NCBI RefSeq assembly: GCF_001655055.1
Contig: NZ_LXEW01000009.1
Span: forward strand, 22,267 to 86,266
From: Providencia heimbachae ATCC 35613
GTDB lineage: Bacteria; Pseudomonadota; Gammaproteobacteria; Enterobacterales; Enterobacteriaceae
Length of the DNA: 64,000 nucleotides
Direction: 5' to 3'
The translations under genes were made by a program, and so were the position numbers. Positions 1 to 8,699 of the stretch are shown piece by piece. The notes beneath the pieces were generated by a model. The model was not told where the DNA came from. It saw nothing but the letters and a program-made list of their open reading frames with translations, and did not search any database. Within the stretch, counting starts at the first letter, position 1; every line of letters begins with the position of its first letter.

Positions 1-75
1 AACCATCCCCAATTTACTAAGGCAATCAATAGTATTAAACCGCTCGATTTTAGTTTTGATGCTCGGCTTAAATAA
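1..75 (+). CDS. C-terminal end of an unidentified protein (partial)
   Basis: Frame 1 is open from the first base of the window and ends in TAA at 73-75, giving 24 codons that finish ...LDFSFDARLK. The next base begins the stop codon of the convergent LysR gene, so the two genes meet tail to tail with no spacer. That tight fit and the ordinary composition suggest the true end of a gene whose body lies outside the window. Too little is visible to name a family. Confidence 0.5.
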   Translation, partial: NHPQFTKAINSIKPLDFSFDARLK

Positions 76-966
76 TTAAACACATTGTAGAATATGATTT
101 AAAAAGGCTTCAATCTTTGGCGATAACGCGCTACGGCTCGCATAAACAGCCCTTAGCTCAATCGGCGCAGGTTGTTGATCTTTAAAAGTAACCACTACCA
201 GCTTACCTTGCTCTATTTGAGTCTTACATCCTTCATAAGATAATATGGCATAACCTACCCCACTTATAGCTGCGGCATTTGCCAATATACCGCTATTAAC
301 ACGATACTGACTGTTTATATTGACCTTTTTTTGTTGCCCTTCCTTATTGATAAAAATCCATGGTTGCCCCTGCAATGCACTTAAACTCGAAATGCATGGC
401 ATGTTGGCAAGTTGAGTTAGGGTTTCTGGCATCCCCGTTCTTTTTATCAACGCTGGCGCTGCAACAACGACACTGCTCCATGACTTAATTAAGCGTGAAT
501 GGTAACTACTGTTCGCTAATTCACCACGATGAAATGTTAACAATAAATCGATATCATCACTAATTACATCTAAAGGCATTAATTGAGTATCACAATGAAG
601 GCTCAATTTAGGATGGGATAAAGCAAATTGAGCCAGTAAATCAGCAAGTAATAGACTACCAAACTCACTCGGGATAGTGAGTCTTAAAGTGCCTGACAGC
701 GCTTGAGGATGACTAATCTGCCTAATGGTTTCGTCTAATTCATGATACAGTTTTTCACTTTGCTGCAATAATACAGCACCTTGCTCCGTCAATCGCATTC
801 GCCTTGTTGTGCGTTCGATCAATCGGCAATTAAGTTGTTCTTCTAACTGTTTGATGCTTCGACTCACATTCGATGTTGGAATTGATAACTGCTTAGCTGC
901 GTTGGCAAAGCTACCTTCCGTGGCTACACAGACAAATACTCTCAATAAATTCAAGTCAACTGACAT
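76..966 (-). CDS. LysR-family transcriptional regulator
   Basis: A 296-residue protein of standard LysR length. An N-terminal winged helix-turn-helix (about residues 3-60, with SFANAAKQLSIPTSNVSRSIKQLE) is followed by a periplasmic-binding-protein-like effector domain from about residue 90. The open frame continues upstream to 1026, but Met at 966 begins the normal LysR start (MSVDLNLLRVF) and avoids overlap with accA. It lies 46 bp downstream of the accA-like gene on the same strand and could be co-transcribed with it. It resembles the one-component repressor/activator branch that includes CrgA and AaeR. The effector is unknown. Confidence 0.85.
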   Translation of the reverse strand: MSVDLNLLRVFVCVATEGSFANAAKQLSIPTSNVSRSIKQLEEQLNCRLIERTTRRMRLTEQGAVLLQQSEKLYHELDETIRQISHPQALSGTLRLTIPSEFGSLLLADLLAQFALSHPKLSLHCDTQLMPLDVISDDIDLLLTFHRGELANSSYHSRLIKSWSSVVVAAPALIKRTGMPETLTQLANMPCISSLSALQGQPWIFINKEGQQKKVNINSQYRVNSGILANAAAISGVGYAILSYEGCKTQIEQGKLVVVTFKDQQPAPIELRAVYASRSALSPKIEAFLNHILQCV

Positions 967-1012
967 CACATTTACCCACGTATTTATTATCAATAGGCCT
1001 GAACTAATAACA

Positions 1013-1972
1013 CTAGCAATAACCAAAAGCCATGATTTTTTGGTAGCGTTCTGCTAATAGAGTTTCTGTATCCAATTGACTAAGCATATGTAAATCTACC
1101 AACAATTGTTGCTTTAAATTTTCACCAGCTTGTTGATAATTACGGTGTGCACCCCCTAAAGGCTCAGGAATGATGGTGTCGATGATCCCGAGCTCTTTAA
1201 GCCGTGGCGCTGTCATGCCCATCACTTCAGCCGCAATTTGGGCTTTTTGGGCATCCTTCCACAAAATGGAAGCGCAACCTTCCGGAGATATTGCCGCATA
1301 AGTGCTATATTCCAACATATTAATCCGATCGCCAACACCGATACCCAGCGCTCCTCCTGAGCATCCTTCGCCAGTGATAACACAGATAATCGGTGTTTTT
1401 AAGCGGGACATTTCCATGATATTCCGTGCAATGGCTTCCGCTTGGCCTCGTTCTTCAGCGCCAATACCTGGATAAGCCCCTGCCGAGTCAATAAAGATGA
1501 TCACGGGCAAATGAAAGCGTTCCGCCATTTCCATTAATCTCAATGCCTTGCGATAGCCTTCAGGTGATGGCATACCGAAGTTGCGCTTTACTTTTTCTGT
1601 GGTACTACGTCCTTTTTGCTGCCCCATCACCATAACGGGGCGCCCATCTAATCGAGCCAATCCCCCCACTAAGGCTTTATCATCAGCGAATACTCTATCA
1701 CCAGCAAGTTCTTGGAATTCTGTAAAAATTAACGGAATATAATCAAGGGTATAAGGTCTTGACGGGTGCCGAGCCAACTGCACGATTTCCCATGCACCAA
1801 GGGACGAAAATATAGTTTTAGTTAATGAATAGCATTTTTTTTCAAGTAACTTTATTTCGTCTTCAAGTTTAATTTCAGAAGGGTGGCCCTGTTGTTTAAA
1901 CGCAACTAATGCTTCAATTTTTTCATTGAGTTCAACAATCGGTTTTTCAAAAGCAAGAAAATGAGTAGACAT
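1013..1972 (-). CDS. accA: AccA-like acetyl-CoA carboxylase carboxyltransferase alpha subunit, probable divergent second copy
   Basis: A 319-residue protein that matches E. coli AccA along its whole length, including [13 protein letters not shown] (58-70), [17 protein letters not shown] (130-146), [12 protein letters not shown] (173-184) and the C-terminal [12 protein letters not shown]. With AccD, AccA forms the carboxyltransferase that makes malonyl-CoA. Two core motifs differ from those of E. coli: [10 protein letters not shown] at 160-169 (usually FIDTPGAYPG) and [12 protein letters not shown] at 201-212 (usually GEGGSGGALAIG). Those segments line the CoA/oxyanion region. The usual accA follows dnaE; this one instead sits upstream of a LysR gene. 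Context and divergence suggest a paralogue, but only a whole-genome search can show that. The start has an AAGG ribosome site five bases upstream. Confidence 0.85.
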   Translation of the reverse strand: MSTHFLAFEKPIVELNEKIEALVAFKQQGHPSEIKLEDEIKLLEKKCYSLTKTIFSSLGAWEIVQLARHPSRPYTLDYIPLIFTEFQELAGDRVFADDKALVGGLARLDGRPVMVMGQQKGRSTTEKVKRNFGMPSPEGYRKALRLMEMAERFHLPVIIFIDSAGAYPGIGAEERGQAEAIARNIMEMSRLKTPIICVITGEGCSGGALGIGVGDRINMLEYSTYAAISPEGCASILWKDAQKAQIAAEVMGMTAPRLKELGIIDTIIPEPLGGAHRNYQQAGENLKQQLLVDLHMLSQLDTETLLAERYQKIMAFGYC

Positions 1973-2092
1973 AACAACCTTAAAATTAATCTTGTAATTT
2001 TAACAGTGTAATCATGTTCTCAATCCCATTCTATGCATGATAGTAGGATTAATTGTTATCAATAATGGGATAATAGAAGAATGACATGCGCT

Positions 2093-2509
2093 TTATTTAT
2101 GCTTTTTACGACTTAGCTTCAAACTAGTGGTCATGATTTTTTGAAAATTAGGGCACATTAAATGGTTTTCTTCAGGGCAATTTGCGATATGTATGATGCC
2201 GCTTTTCAGTACCTTTAAATTTACAATCGTTTTTTCAATTTCTTCGGCTTTACGTATTAAACTTGCACGCTCAACGCTAGGACCTTCTTTATTATTTAAC
2301 ATTTTAGCGATTTCATCGAGGGAAAACTTCGCTTGCTGGCCTAACGAAATTAACGATAAACGAGTCATAACCTCTTTAGATAGATAAACACGCTTAAGCC
2401 CTTTGCGGCCAATTGGTGTAATTAGCCCCTTCTCTTCATAATAGCGCAGAGTCGAAGGCGCTAGCCCTGATAATTGGCTTACTTGAGAAATATCGAGCTC
2501 ATCATTCAT
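2093..2509 (-). CDS. MerR-family transcriptional regulator
   Basis: A 138-residue protein with the MerR winged-helix DNA-binding domain at residues 5-75 (ISQVSQLSGLAPSTLRYYEEKGLI), a dimerization coiled coil at about 80-105, and a short C-terminal segment with two cysteines spaced CPEENHLMCP. Such a cysteine pair could sense redox state or a metal, but it is not the SoxR or metal-MerR arrangement, so the signal is unknown. It lies 36 bp downstream of a GNAT gene on the same strand and may be in the same transcript as amn and the acetyltransferase. Confidence 0.85.
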   Translation of the reverse strand: MNDELDISQVSQLSGLAPSTLRYYEEKGLITPIGRKGLKRVYLSKEVMTRLSLISLGQQAKFSLDEIAKMLNNKEGPSVERASLIRKAEEIEKTIVNLKVLKSGIIHIANCPEENHLMCPNFQKIMTTSLKLSRKKHK

Positions 2510-2545
2510 AAAGTTATAACTCGTTATCAGTCTAATGGTAAAGAC

Positions 2546-3073
2546 TCAATCTAAATTTTGCTGAAACCGAAGGGTTAGTTCCCCATTCATGAATATTTCA
2601 CCATCTTCGATATAACCTAATTTTTTGGCAACACGTAAAGAGGCTTCATTATTAGGTTCAATAAAGCAGATTGTTTGTTTATGTTTATTTTGCGATTTTA
2701 GCCAGACTAATGCAGCCCTCATAGCTTCAGTTGCATAACCCTTACCTTGGTGTTCAGGCGCAATCACCCAACCCGCTTCAGGGATCCCTTTCACTGACGG
2801 CTCCACGACGCGGTGAAAATCAGCAAAACCTAGATCGCCTATATACAAACCGGTTTTCTTGTCACGTAAGGCCCAATAGCCAAAGCCTAATAATGGCCAC
2901 AAACCGCTATATGTCAGCATTCGCATCCAAGATTCACGCTCTGTTGAGGGGACTCCCGTAATATAATGAGTAACAGAATCAGTCGTCCATAATCGAGCTA
3001 GACTCGGAAAATCATCCACCTCATGCTTTGATAAAATCAAACGTTCCGTTTCAAGTATAGGAATGCGTTCCAT
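2546..3073 (-). CDS. GNAT N-acetyltransferase, RimJ/RimL type
   Basis: 175 residues when started at Met 3073, which has an AGGAG ribosome site eight bases upstream. The longer frame to 3109 would overlap the end of amn and has no such site. The sequence opens IPILETERLILSKHEVDDF, typical of the RimJ/RimL acetyltransferase_3 branch. The acetyl-CoA loop is GWVIAPEHQGKGYATEAMRA at about residues 112-131, and NEASLRVAKKLGY follows near the end. It transfers acetyl from acetyl-CoA to an amine, either a protein N-terminus or a small molecule. The substrate cannot be read from sequence. Confidence 0.85.
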   Translation of the reverse strand: MERIPILETERLILSKHEVDDFPSLARLWTTDSVTHYITGVPSTERESWMRMLTYSGLWPLLGFGYWALRDKKTGLYIGDLGFADFHRVVEPSVKGIPEAGWVIAPEHQGKGYATEAMRAALVWLKSQNKHKQTICFIEPNNEASLRVAKKLGYIEDGEIFMNGELTLRFQQNLD

Positions 3074-3089
3074 TAATGACTTCTCCTGA

Positions 3090-4583
3090 TTATCTAAAAG
3101 GTGGCTCATCGAAGGTTCTCAATTTTCTTGAATGCAATTTATCCCCTTCTTGTCTCAGTAAGTCAATAGCACGAATACCTATCTGTAAATGCTCCGAAAT
3201 AGCACCCTCATAAAAACTATTTGCTTGGCCTGGTAGTTTAATTTCACCATGTAGTGGCTTATCTGATACACAAAGTAATGTGCCATAAGGAACGCGAAAA
3301 CGATAACCTTGCGCCGCAATAGTGGCGCTTTCCATATCGACAGCAACTGCGCGACTTAAACTGAATCTACGTGCTGTTGCAAAAAAACGCAGCTCCCAGT
3401 TTCTATCGTCGGTAGTGACGACTGTCCCTGTACGTAAACGCTGTTTAACCAGCTCTCCAGGCATGTTACTGACCTGTTTAGTTGCATCATACAAAGCTCT
3501 TTGTACTTCAGCGATACTTGGAATAGGAATATCTGGTGGTAATACATCATCCAATATGTGGTCATCACGCAAATAAGCGTGAGCAAGAACATAATCACCA
3601 ATTTTTTGGCTTTCACGTAATCCACCACAATGTCCGATCATTAGCCAAGTATGAGGACGTAATACCGCCAAATGATCGCAAATATTTTTTGCATTAGATG
3701 GGCCAACACCAATATTGACCAATGTAATACCCGCGCCATCTTTTGCTATCAGATGATATGCAGGCATTTGGAATTTTTTCCATGTTAAATCAGAAATCGC
3801 AATTTGAGGATCGGCATTTTCATCAGTAAGGTAATTGTGTCCAACACAAGACAGCGCAATATAACGGCTTTCAGGATCGCGTATTTGCTCACAGGCCCAA
3901 CTCACAAATTCATCCACATAACGATTATAGTTTGTGAATAAAATATAAGGTTGAACATGTTCAGGAGGCGTACCCGTATAATGTTTTAATCGCGCTAAAG
4001 AAAAATCAACGCGTAATGCATCGAAATGGGAAAGAGGCATTTCATCGGTGATTTGATACAGACCATCTGTAATATCATCACTGATATCGGCTAAATCTGT
4101 AATAGGAAAATGCGCGGCAAGACTGCTACTCATACTTCGATCAAGGCTCAGGTCTGAGCCGTCAATAACGAAAGGATAAGGAATTTCTGTCTGTGAAGGA
4201 CGCACAGTAAACGAAACATCATAATCCTGCTGTAAAATTGTTAGCTGCTCAACCAAATAAGCTCTAAACAATTCAGGCTGTGTTATCGTAATACTGTAAT
4301 TCCCACGCTTTACAAATCTTGCATACGCCCGAGTTTTCTCACAATGATCAACTTCACCTTGCCACATCACGCAAAGCTCAGGATAGGCAAACAACCCGCT
4401 TTTTCTCGCATCTATATCAGGTAAGCGCCCTTCTTTTACATAAATAGCGATTGCATTTCTTAACGATTCAATCGCATTTGAGTACAAAGATGAAAGTTTA
4501 TCTAAAACATCTTCAATAGACAGTTTTTTAGATTTCAGACTTTTTTCCAAAGACACACACAACTCCTTATCAGATGTAGTCAT
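3090..4583 (-). CDS. amn: AMP nucleosidase
   Basis: 497 residues, slightly longer than E. coli Amn (484), with near-identical blocks such as NIGVGPSNAK, MIGHCGGLRESQ, LRDDHILDDVLPPDIPIP and LRTGTVVTTDDRNWELR. The enzyme splits AMP into adenine and ribose 5-phosphate and helps set adenylate pools. The N-terminal Amn-specific domain covers roughly residues 1-180, and the C-terminal nucleoside-phosphorylase-like domain carries the catalytic AVDMESATIAAQGYRF motif. The final RKLRTFDEPPFR matches the E. coli C-terminus. The acetyltransferase gene follows within 20 bp. Confidence 0.97.
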   Translation of the reverse strand: MTTSDKELCVSLEKSLKSKKLSIEDVLDKLSSLYSNAIESLRNAIAIYVKEGRLPDIDARKSGLFAYPELCVMWQGEVDHCEKTRAYARFVKRGNYSITITQPELFRAYLVEQLTILQQDYDVSFTVRPSQTEIPYPFVIDGSDLSLDRSMSSSLAAHFPITDLADISDDITDGLYQITDEMPLSHFDALRVDFSLARLKHYTGTPPEHVQPYILFTNYNRYVDEFVSWACEQIRDPESRYIALSCVGHNYLTDENADPQIAISDLTWKKFQMPAYHLIAKDGAGITLVNIGVGPSNAKNICDHLAVLRPHTWLMIGHCGGLRESQKIGDYVLAHAYLRDDHILDDVLPPDIPIPSIAEVQRALYDATKQVSNMPGELVKQRLRTGTVVTTDDRNWELRFFATARRFSLSRAVAVDMESATIAAQGYRFRVPYGTLLCVSDKPLHGEIKLPGQANSFYEGAISEHLQIGIRAIDLLRQEGDKLHSRKLRTFDEPPFR

Positions 4584-4664
4584 CAGTCGATAACATAGTG
4601 TATGTGCGCAGCGGTTGCAAAATATATCTTAATGCTTTTATTTCATCATGTTTTAATTAAAAAT

Positions 4665-5573
4665 TTAATGCATAACTAAGGTTAAAACTAATGGTAATGT
4701 GAGCACAGCGATAATGGTTTGTAATGTAATGATCCCCGCCATCAATTGGCTATCACCACTTAACTGTCGAGTAAGAATATAGGCCGTTGGAGCTGTAGGT
4801 ATCGAAAAGAAAATAACTAATAAAACCGTTTCAAGCTCAGGCAATGAAAATAAATAGGCTGTAAATACAGCTAAGATAGGCATCACAAGCAAACGTAATA
4901 ATGTTGTTAATACAAGTGGCTTAAACTCTTTCTTCAATGTGGAAGTTTGTAATGCACCACCTATACAAATCAAGCCTAATGGCAGGCTTGCTGCCGCTAA
5001 TAATTTTAATAACTGGTCTGAACCAAATGGCAAACCAATTGGTGATAAGTTTAATAAAATTCCGAGAAAACATGAAATAATCAGCGGGTTTTTAATGATT
5101 GGTAAGAAAATTTGTTTGATTGAAATTTTCTTACCTGCCGTTAATGACAAAACTGATATGATATTTGTGCTTGGTACTAAAATCGCCATGATAACCGCAG
5201 CAATCGCGATCCCCTCATTGCCAAACAGGTCTGCAATAATCGCTAATCCTAGATATGTATTAAAACGGATAATTCCCTGTATATATGCACCAAAGCGGGG
5301 AATATTAATTTTAAATAAATATTTATTTATGAGTGCCAACAATGCACTTACCGCGAGAATAAAAAATATGGCACTCGCTAAATAAGGTAATTTAGGATTA
5401 TCAAGAGGTGCCTTTGCCAAGCTATTAATTAGCAATGCAGGAAATAAAATAAAATAATTTAACTTTTCAGCACTAGGCCAAAAATCCGCCGAAAAAAGCG
5501 CTGTACGACGTAACACAAAACCCATAGCAATTAGTGCAAATAATGGCCATAAAACGAATAAAATCTTTTCCAT
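4665..5573 (-). CDS. AEC-family (auxin efflux carrier) transporter
   Basis: 302 residues, highly hydrophobic, with about ten predicted membrane segments and the family pattern of two five-helix halves joined by a central polar loop. The N-terminus (LFVLWPLFALIAMGFVLRR) and the segment PLGLICIGGAL are typical of bacterial AEC permeases such as YfdV and MdcF, which move organic acids or amino-acid-related anions. No neighbouring metabolic gene points to a substrate. No strong ribosome site precedes the start. Confidence 0.85.
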   Translation of the reverse strand: MEKILFVLWPLFALIAMGFVLRRTALFSADFWPSAEKLNYFILFPALLINSLAKAPLDNPKLPYLASAIFFILAVSALLALINKYLFKINIPRFGAYIQGIIRFNTYLGLAIIADLFGNEGIAIAAVIMAILVPSTNIISVLSLTAGKKISIKQIFLPIIKNPLIISCFLGILLNLSPIGLPFGSDQLLKLLAAASLPLGLICIGGALQTSTLKKEFKPLVLTTLLRLLVMPILAVFTAYLFSLPELETVLLVIFFSIPTAPTAYILTRQLSGDSQLMAGIITLQTIIAVLTLPLVLTLVMH

Positions 5574-5731
5574 GTTGATTAATTTATTTTTTCATTGCAT
5601 TAAATTAGGATATCAACAAGCCTAACGTTACACGCATGTAAATGTTAGGTAAAAAAAGCGCTTATTTTTATAATGAACATTTTGTATTGCGTTATTTTGT
5701 AAAAATCAAAAGTAACTCACACTTATATTAT

Positions 5732-5758
5732 AAAAACCCGTTGTTGCCTAACAACGGG
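5732..5758 (-). terminator. Intrinsic terminator of the MocR-linked GNAT gene
   Basis: A nine-base perfect stem (CCCGTTGTT 5737-5745 with AACAACGGG 5750-5758), a four-base loop and, read leftward, a run of five T after the stem. It lies just downstream of the gene ending at 5808. Confidence 0.8.
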
Positions 5759-5807
5759 CCAGCCAATCACTCACTGAAATGCGTAGAATAATTATTACTC
5801 AATATAT

Positions 5808-6266
5808 TTACAGCGGCATTCTGTATTCAATTACGCCTGGTTTTTCTGCGACCCAATTATACAATTTTTGACCACGTAAATTGGTTTCTTGAGTATGCCA
5901 GTATAAACGACCACATTGGTTTTCTTGTGCCTGTGCTTGGACAAACTCAATCAACTGCTTACCAACATGACGCCCTCTGACTTCAGGGGTGACATAAAGG
6001 TCTTCTAAATAGCAAAAGTCATTTTTAGCCCATGTAGACCGATGATATAGGTAGTTAACAAAACCGATAACCTTATCCCCTTCAAGTGCAACAGCACAGT
6101 ACATAGGTTCATTAGCATCAAAAAAACGTTCCCATGCTTTGAGAGTCACATCTTCATCTAAATCAACACGGTAAAATGCTTGATAATCTAACCAATAAAC
6201 TAACCACTGCGGATAATGTTCTACTGAGACAAACTCAACCGTAACTGGTAATGCTTCATTATTCAT
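5808..6266 (-). CDS. GNAT N-acetyltransferase
   Basis: 152 residues from Met 6266, chosen because a GGAAGGG ribosome site lies just upstream. A longer frame to 6320 lacks one and would run into the shared promoter region. The acetyl-CoA binding motif reads DLYVTPEVRGRHVGKQLIEF, preceded by FCYLE, and the C-terminal YWHTQETNLRGQKLYNW matches single-domain GNATs acting on small amines or amino acids. It is divergent from a MocR-type regulator 104 bp away. A MocR gene facing one target gene is a recurring layout, so the regulator probably controls this gene. Confidence 0.85.
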   Translation of the reverse strand: MNNEALPVTVEFVSVEHYPQWLVYWLDYQAFYRVDLDEDVTLKAWERFFDANEPMYCAVALEGDKVIGFVNYLYHRSTWAKNDFCYLEDLYVTPEVRGRHVGKQLIEFVQAQAQENQCGRLYWHTQETNLRGQKLYNWVAEKPGVIEYRMPL

Positions 6267-6370
6267 AATAACCCTTCCGTTTGTAGATATATTACATAAT
6301 GCAGCTATAGTACATACCAATATGGTGCCGTATAAGATACACTTTTGTTATTTAAATAGGATCCACTTAA

Positions 6371-7897
6371 ATGCGATGTAAGCAACAAGCTCAATTTCCG
6401 CTTCTACTTCTAGATGAAGGGATCCTAAAAGAGAACAGTATTAAAGACAGCGTATATCACACTATTCGTAATGCCATACTTGACGGAAGAATAAGTACGG
6501 GCATCAAACTCCCTTCAACCAGAGCGTTAGCTGAAATGATGTCGATTTCACGTAACTCTGTGATTGCCGGTTTTGAGCGGTTAACTGATGAAGGATATCT
6601 CTATTCTAAGCAAGGATCTGGCACATATGTTTCAGCAAATATCCCAGATGAACTGGTTCGAACAACAAATAACCCACATGCTACTGAACATCTTGAATAT
6701 ACTGCACTTAATCTGAACCCTATGGTTAATCATCTCACCAGATCATGGAATCAATCACGCCCTAATACCAATAAACACCAAATGTTTAATATCGGTATTG
6801 GTTGTGTTGACCAATTTCCACACGAGCTTTGGGGAAGGCTATTAGGGCGTGTTTGGCGTAAATCAAAACATGTCATTACTCACTACAATCATCCAGATGG
6901 TTATTCACCATTAAAACAGTTATTAGTCGATTATGTACGGTCAACCCGAGGCGTTCACTGCTCAGAAAAGCAAATTATTATCGTTAATGGAACACAACAA
7001 GCCATAAATCTTGCAGCCAGAGTACTACTGAAACAAGGGGATAAAGTTTGGTTAGATGACCCGGGCTATGACAGTGCTAAAGCCATTTTAATGGGGCAAG
7101 GTGCTCAAATAATACCTATCCCATCGGATGATGAGGGAATGAATATAGCTTATGCTGCTAAATATCATCCCGATGCTAAATTAGTTTATACCGCCCCTTC
7201 CCACCAGTTCCCGCTTGGGACCACCTTGAGTTTAGCCCGCCGATTAGCTTTATTAGATTGGGCACAACAAAATAACGCATGGGTTTTTGAGGATGATTAT
7301 AATAGTGAGTTTCGTTTTTTATCTAAACCCATTCAAGCATTACAAGGACTCGATAACCACCAACGCGTTATTTACGCAGGTACATTTTCTAAAATGATGT
7401 ATCCCGGATTTCGCCTCGGATTTTTAATTGTGCCAGAAATTCTGAGTGATGCATTTACGATGATGAAATACTACAGCGATAGCCATTGTAGCTATTTAGA
7501 ACAAGCCGCCTTAGCGCAATTTATTCAAGAAGGCCACTACGCTCGGCATGTTAGAAAAATACGTAAAATATGTCACGAACGGCAAAATACCTTTTTTACT
7601 GCAATTAACTCATATCTACCTGATATATTTGATGTACAGCTGACCGATTCTGGAATTCATACCGTATGTTGGGTCAAACAAGGTTATGATATTGATATCA
7701 TTTTACAGCAATGCCGCTTATTAGGTTTTGGCGCACAGCCGCTATCAAGGTATTGTATTAATAGTAAAAATAACAATGCAATTTTATTTGGTTATGCAGC
7801 ACATGCAGAATCTGATATTACCAATAGCGTTAAATTGCTTAGTGAAAGACTTGAGAGCATATACTCTAGATCACTCAACACTAATTTAGATGAGTAA
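6371..7897 (+). CDS. MocR/PdxR-type regulator (GntR DNA-binding domain fused to an aminotransferase fold)
   Basis: 508 residues. An N-terminal GntR winged helix (about 25-90: SVYHTIRNAILDG ... SGTYVSA) is joined by a linker to a fold-type I aminotransferase domain (about 130-495). PLP-site motifs are visible: NGTQQAINL, WVFEDDYNSEFRF (binds the pyridine nitrogen) and the Schiff-base lysine K341 in GTFSKMMYPGFRLGF. Such proteins use PLP or a PLP-amino-acid adduct as effector instead of catalysing transamination. An AGGA ribosome site precedes the start. It faces away from the GNAT gene at 5808-6266, its likely target. Which ligand it senses cannot be told from sequence. Confidence 0.92.
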   Translation: MRCKQQAQFPLLLLDEGILKENSIKDSVYHTIRNAILDGRISTGIKLPSTRALAEMMSISRNSVIAGFERLTDEGYLYSKQGSGTYVSANIPDELVRTTNNPHATEHLEYTALNLNPMVNHLTRSWNQSRPNTNKHQMFNIGIGCVDQFPHELWGRLLGRVWRKSKHVITHYNHPDGYSPLKQLLVDYVRSTRGVHCSEKQIIIVNGTQQAINLAARVLLKQGDKVWLDDPGYDSAKAILMGQGAQIIPIPSDDEGMNIAYAAKYHPDAKLVYTAPSHQFPLGTTLSLARRLALLDWAQQNNAWVFEDDYNSEFRFLSKPIQALQGLDNHQRVIYAGTFSKMMYPGFRLGFLIVPEILSDAFTMMKYYSDSHCSYLEQAALAQFIQEGHYARHVRKIRKICHERQNTFFTAINSYLPDIFDVQLTDSGIHTVCWVKQGYDIDIILQQCRLLGFGAQPLSRYCINSKNNNAILFGYAAHAESDITNSVKLLSERLESIYSRSLNTNLDE

Positions 7898-8028
7898 TTA
7901 ATTTAAAATATGATGATATACCTTAGATAAACAAATTATAGATTTGAGTTATTGTCTGATTGTGGCTTTTCTTTATGTCGCTTTAAATGGTCTCAATATC
8001 TTTATTTTATTTATGTTGAGGTGTGTTG

Positions 8029-8610
8029 ATGGAACAAATTAATTATCCTTATAATCTCGAAGTTGGTGATGTCATTTTTACCAGTATCGGTACTGAGCTA
8101 TTTCGTCAAATTGCATCTGCATCGCAATGCTGGAGTAATCATGTTGGCATGATTATCGGGCATGATGGTAATGATTATTTAATCGCCGAAAGCCGTGTCC
8201 CTCTCTCAACTACCACCACATTGTCACGCTTTATCGCGCGTTCATCGGATAAACGTTATGGTGTGCGACGACTAGCGAGCCACCTAACTAATGAGCAAAA
8301 AAATGCATTAGTGGCGGAAGTTCCACCGAGACTTAATAAGTTTTACCACACTGGATTTAAGTATGAATCCTCAAGACAATTTTGCTCTAAATTTGTTTTT
8401 GATATTTATCAATCCGCATTATCTATTCGCATTGGTGAAATAGAAACTTTCCATGAATTATTAAGCAAAAATCCGAATGCGAAATTAAATTTTTGGAAGC
8501 TATGGTTTATCGGACAAATTCCATGGGAACGCACCACTGTAACCCCAGCAAGCCTATGGCATCATCCTGAGTTATCGTTGATTTATCGGAGTCATGAAGA
8601 TATTCATTAG
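8029..8610 (+). CDS. yebB: YebB-like permuted papain-fold protein (NlpC/P60-related)
   Basis: 193 residues, closely matching E. coli YebB along its length: [49 protein letters not shown] and [17 protein letters not shown]. Family members have a circularly permuted NlpC/P60-like core. The conserved His in NHVG and the Cys in QFCSKF are the likely catalytic pair, but no substrate is established. The open frame begins at GTG 8023; ATG at 8029 is preferred because the GAGG ribosome site is seven bases upstream. Confidence 0.88.
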   Translation: MEQINYPYNLEVGDVIFTSIGTELFRQIASASQCWSNHVGMIIGHDGNDYLIAESRVPLSTTTTLSRFIARSSDKRYGVRRLASHLTNEQKNALVAEVPPRLNKFYHTGFKYESSRQFCSKFVFDIYQSALSIRIGEIETFHELLSKNPNAKLNFWKLWFIGQIPWERTTVTPASLWHHPELSLIYRSHEDIH

Positions 8611-8637
8611 AAATATAACGATTAAAATACACACAAA

Positions 8638-8665
8638 AAAAGGCACTCGCCCCCGAGTGCCTTTT
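8638..8665. terminator. Bidirectional intrinsic terminator between yebB and ahpF
   Basis: A perfect 12-base stem (8638-8649 with 8654-8665), a CCCC loop, and A/T tracts on both sides. It can stop transcription from yebB (+) and from ahpF (-). Confidence 0.85.
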
Positions 8666-8699
8666 GACTACAACCTACTGAATTTAGAGTAAAAAACTC

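Noticed and set aside
5574..5807. Possible short gene between the AEC and GNAT genes
   Set aside because: Only a terminator for the GNAT gene is visible; the rest is AT-rich without a start and ribosome site.
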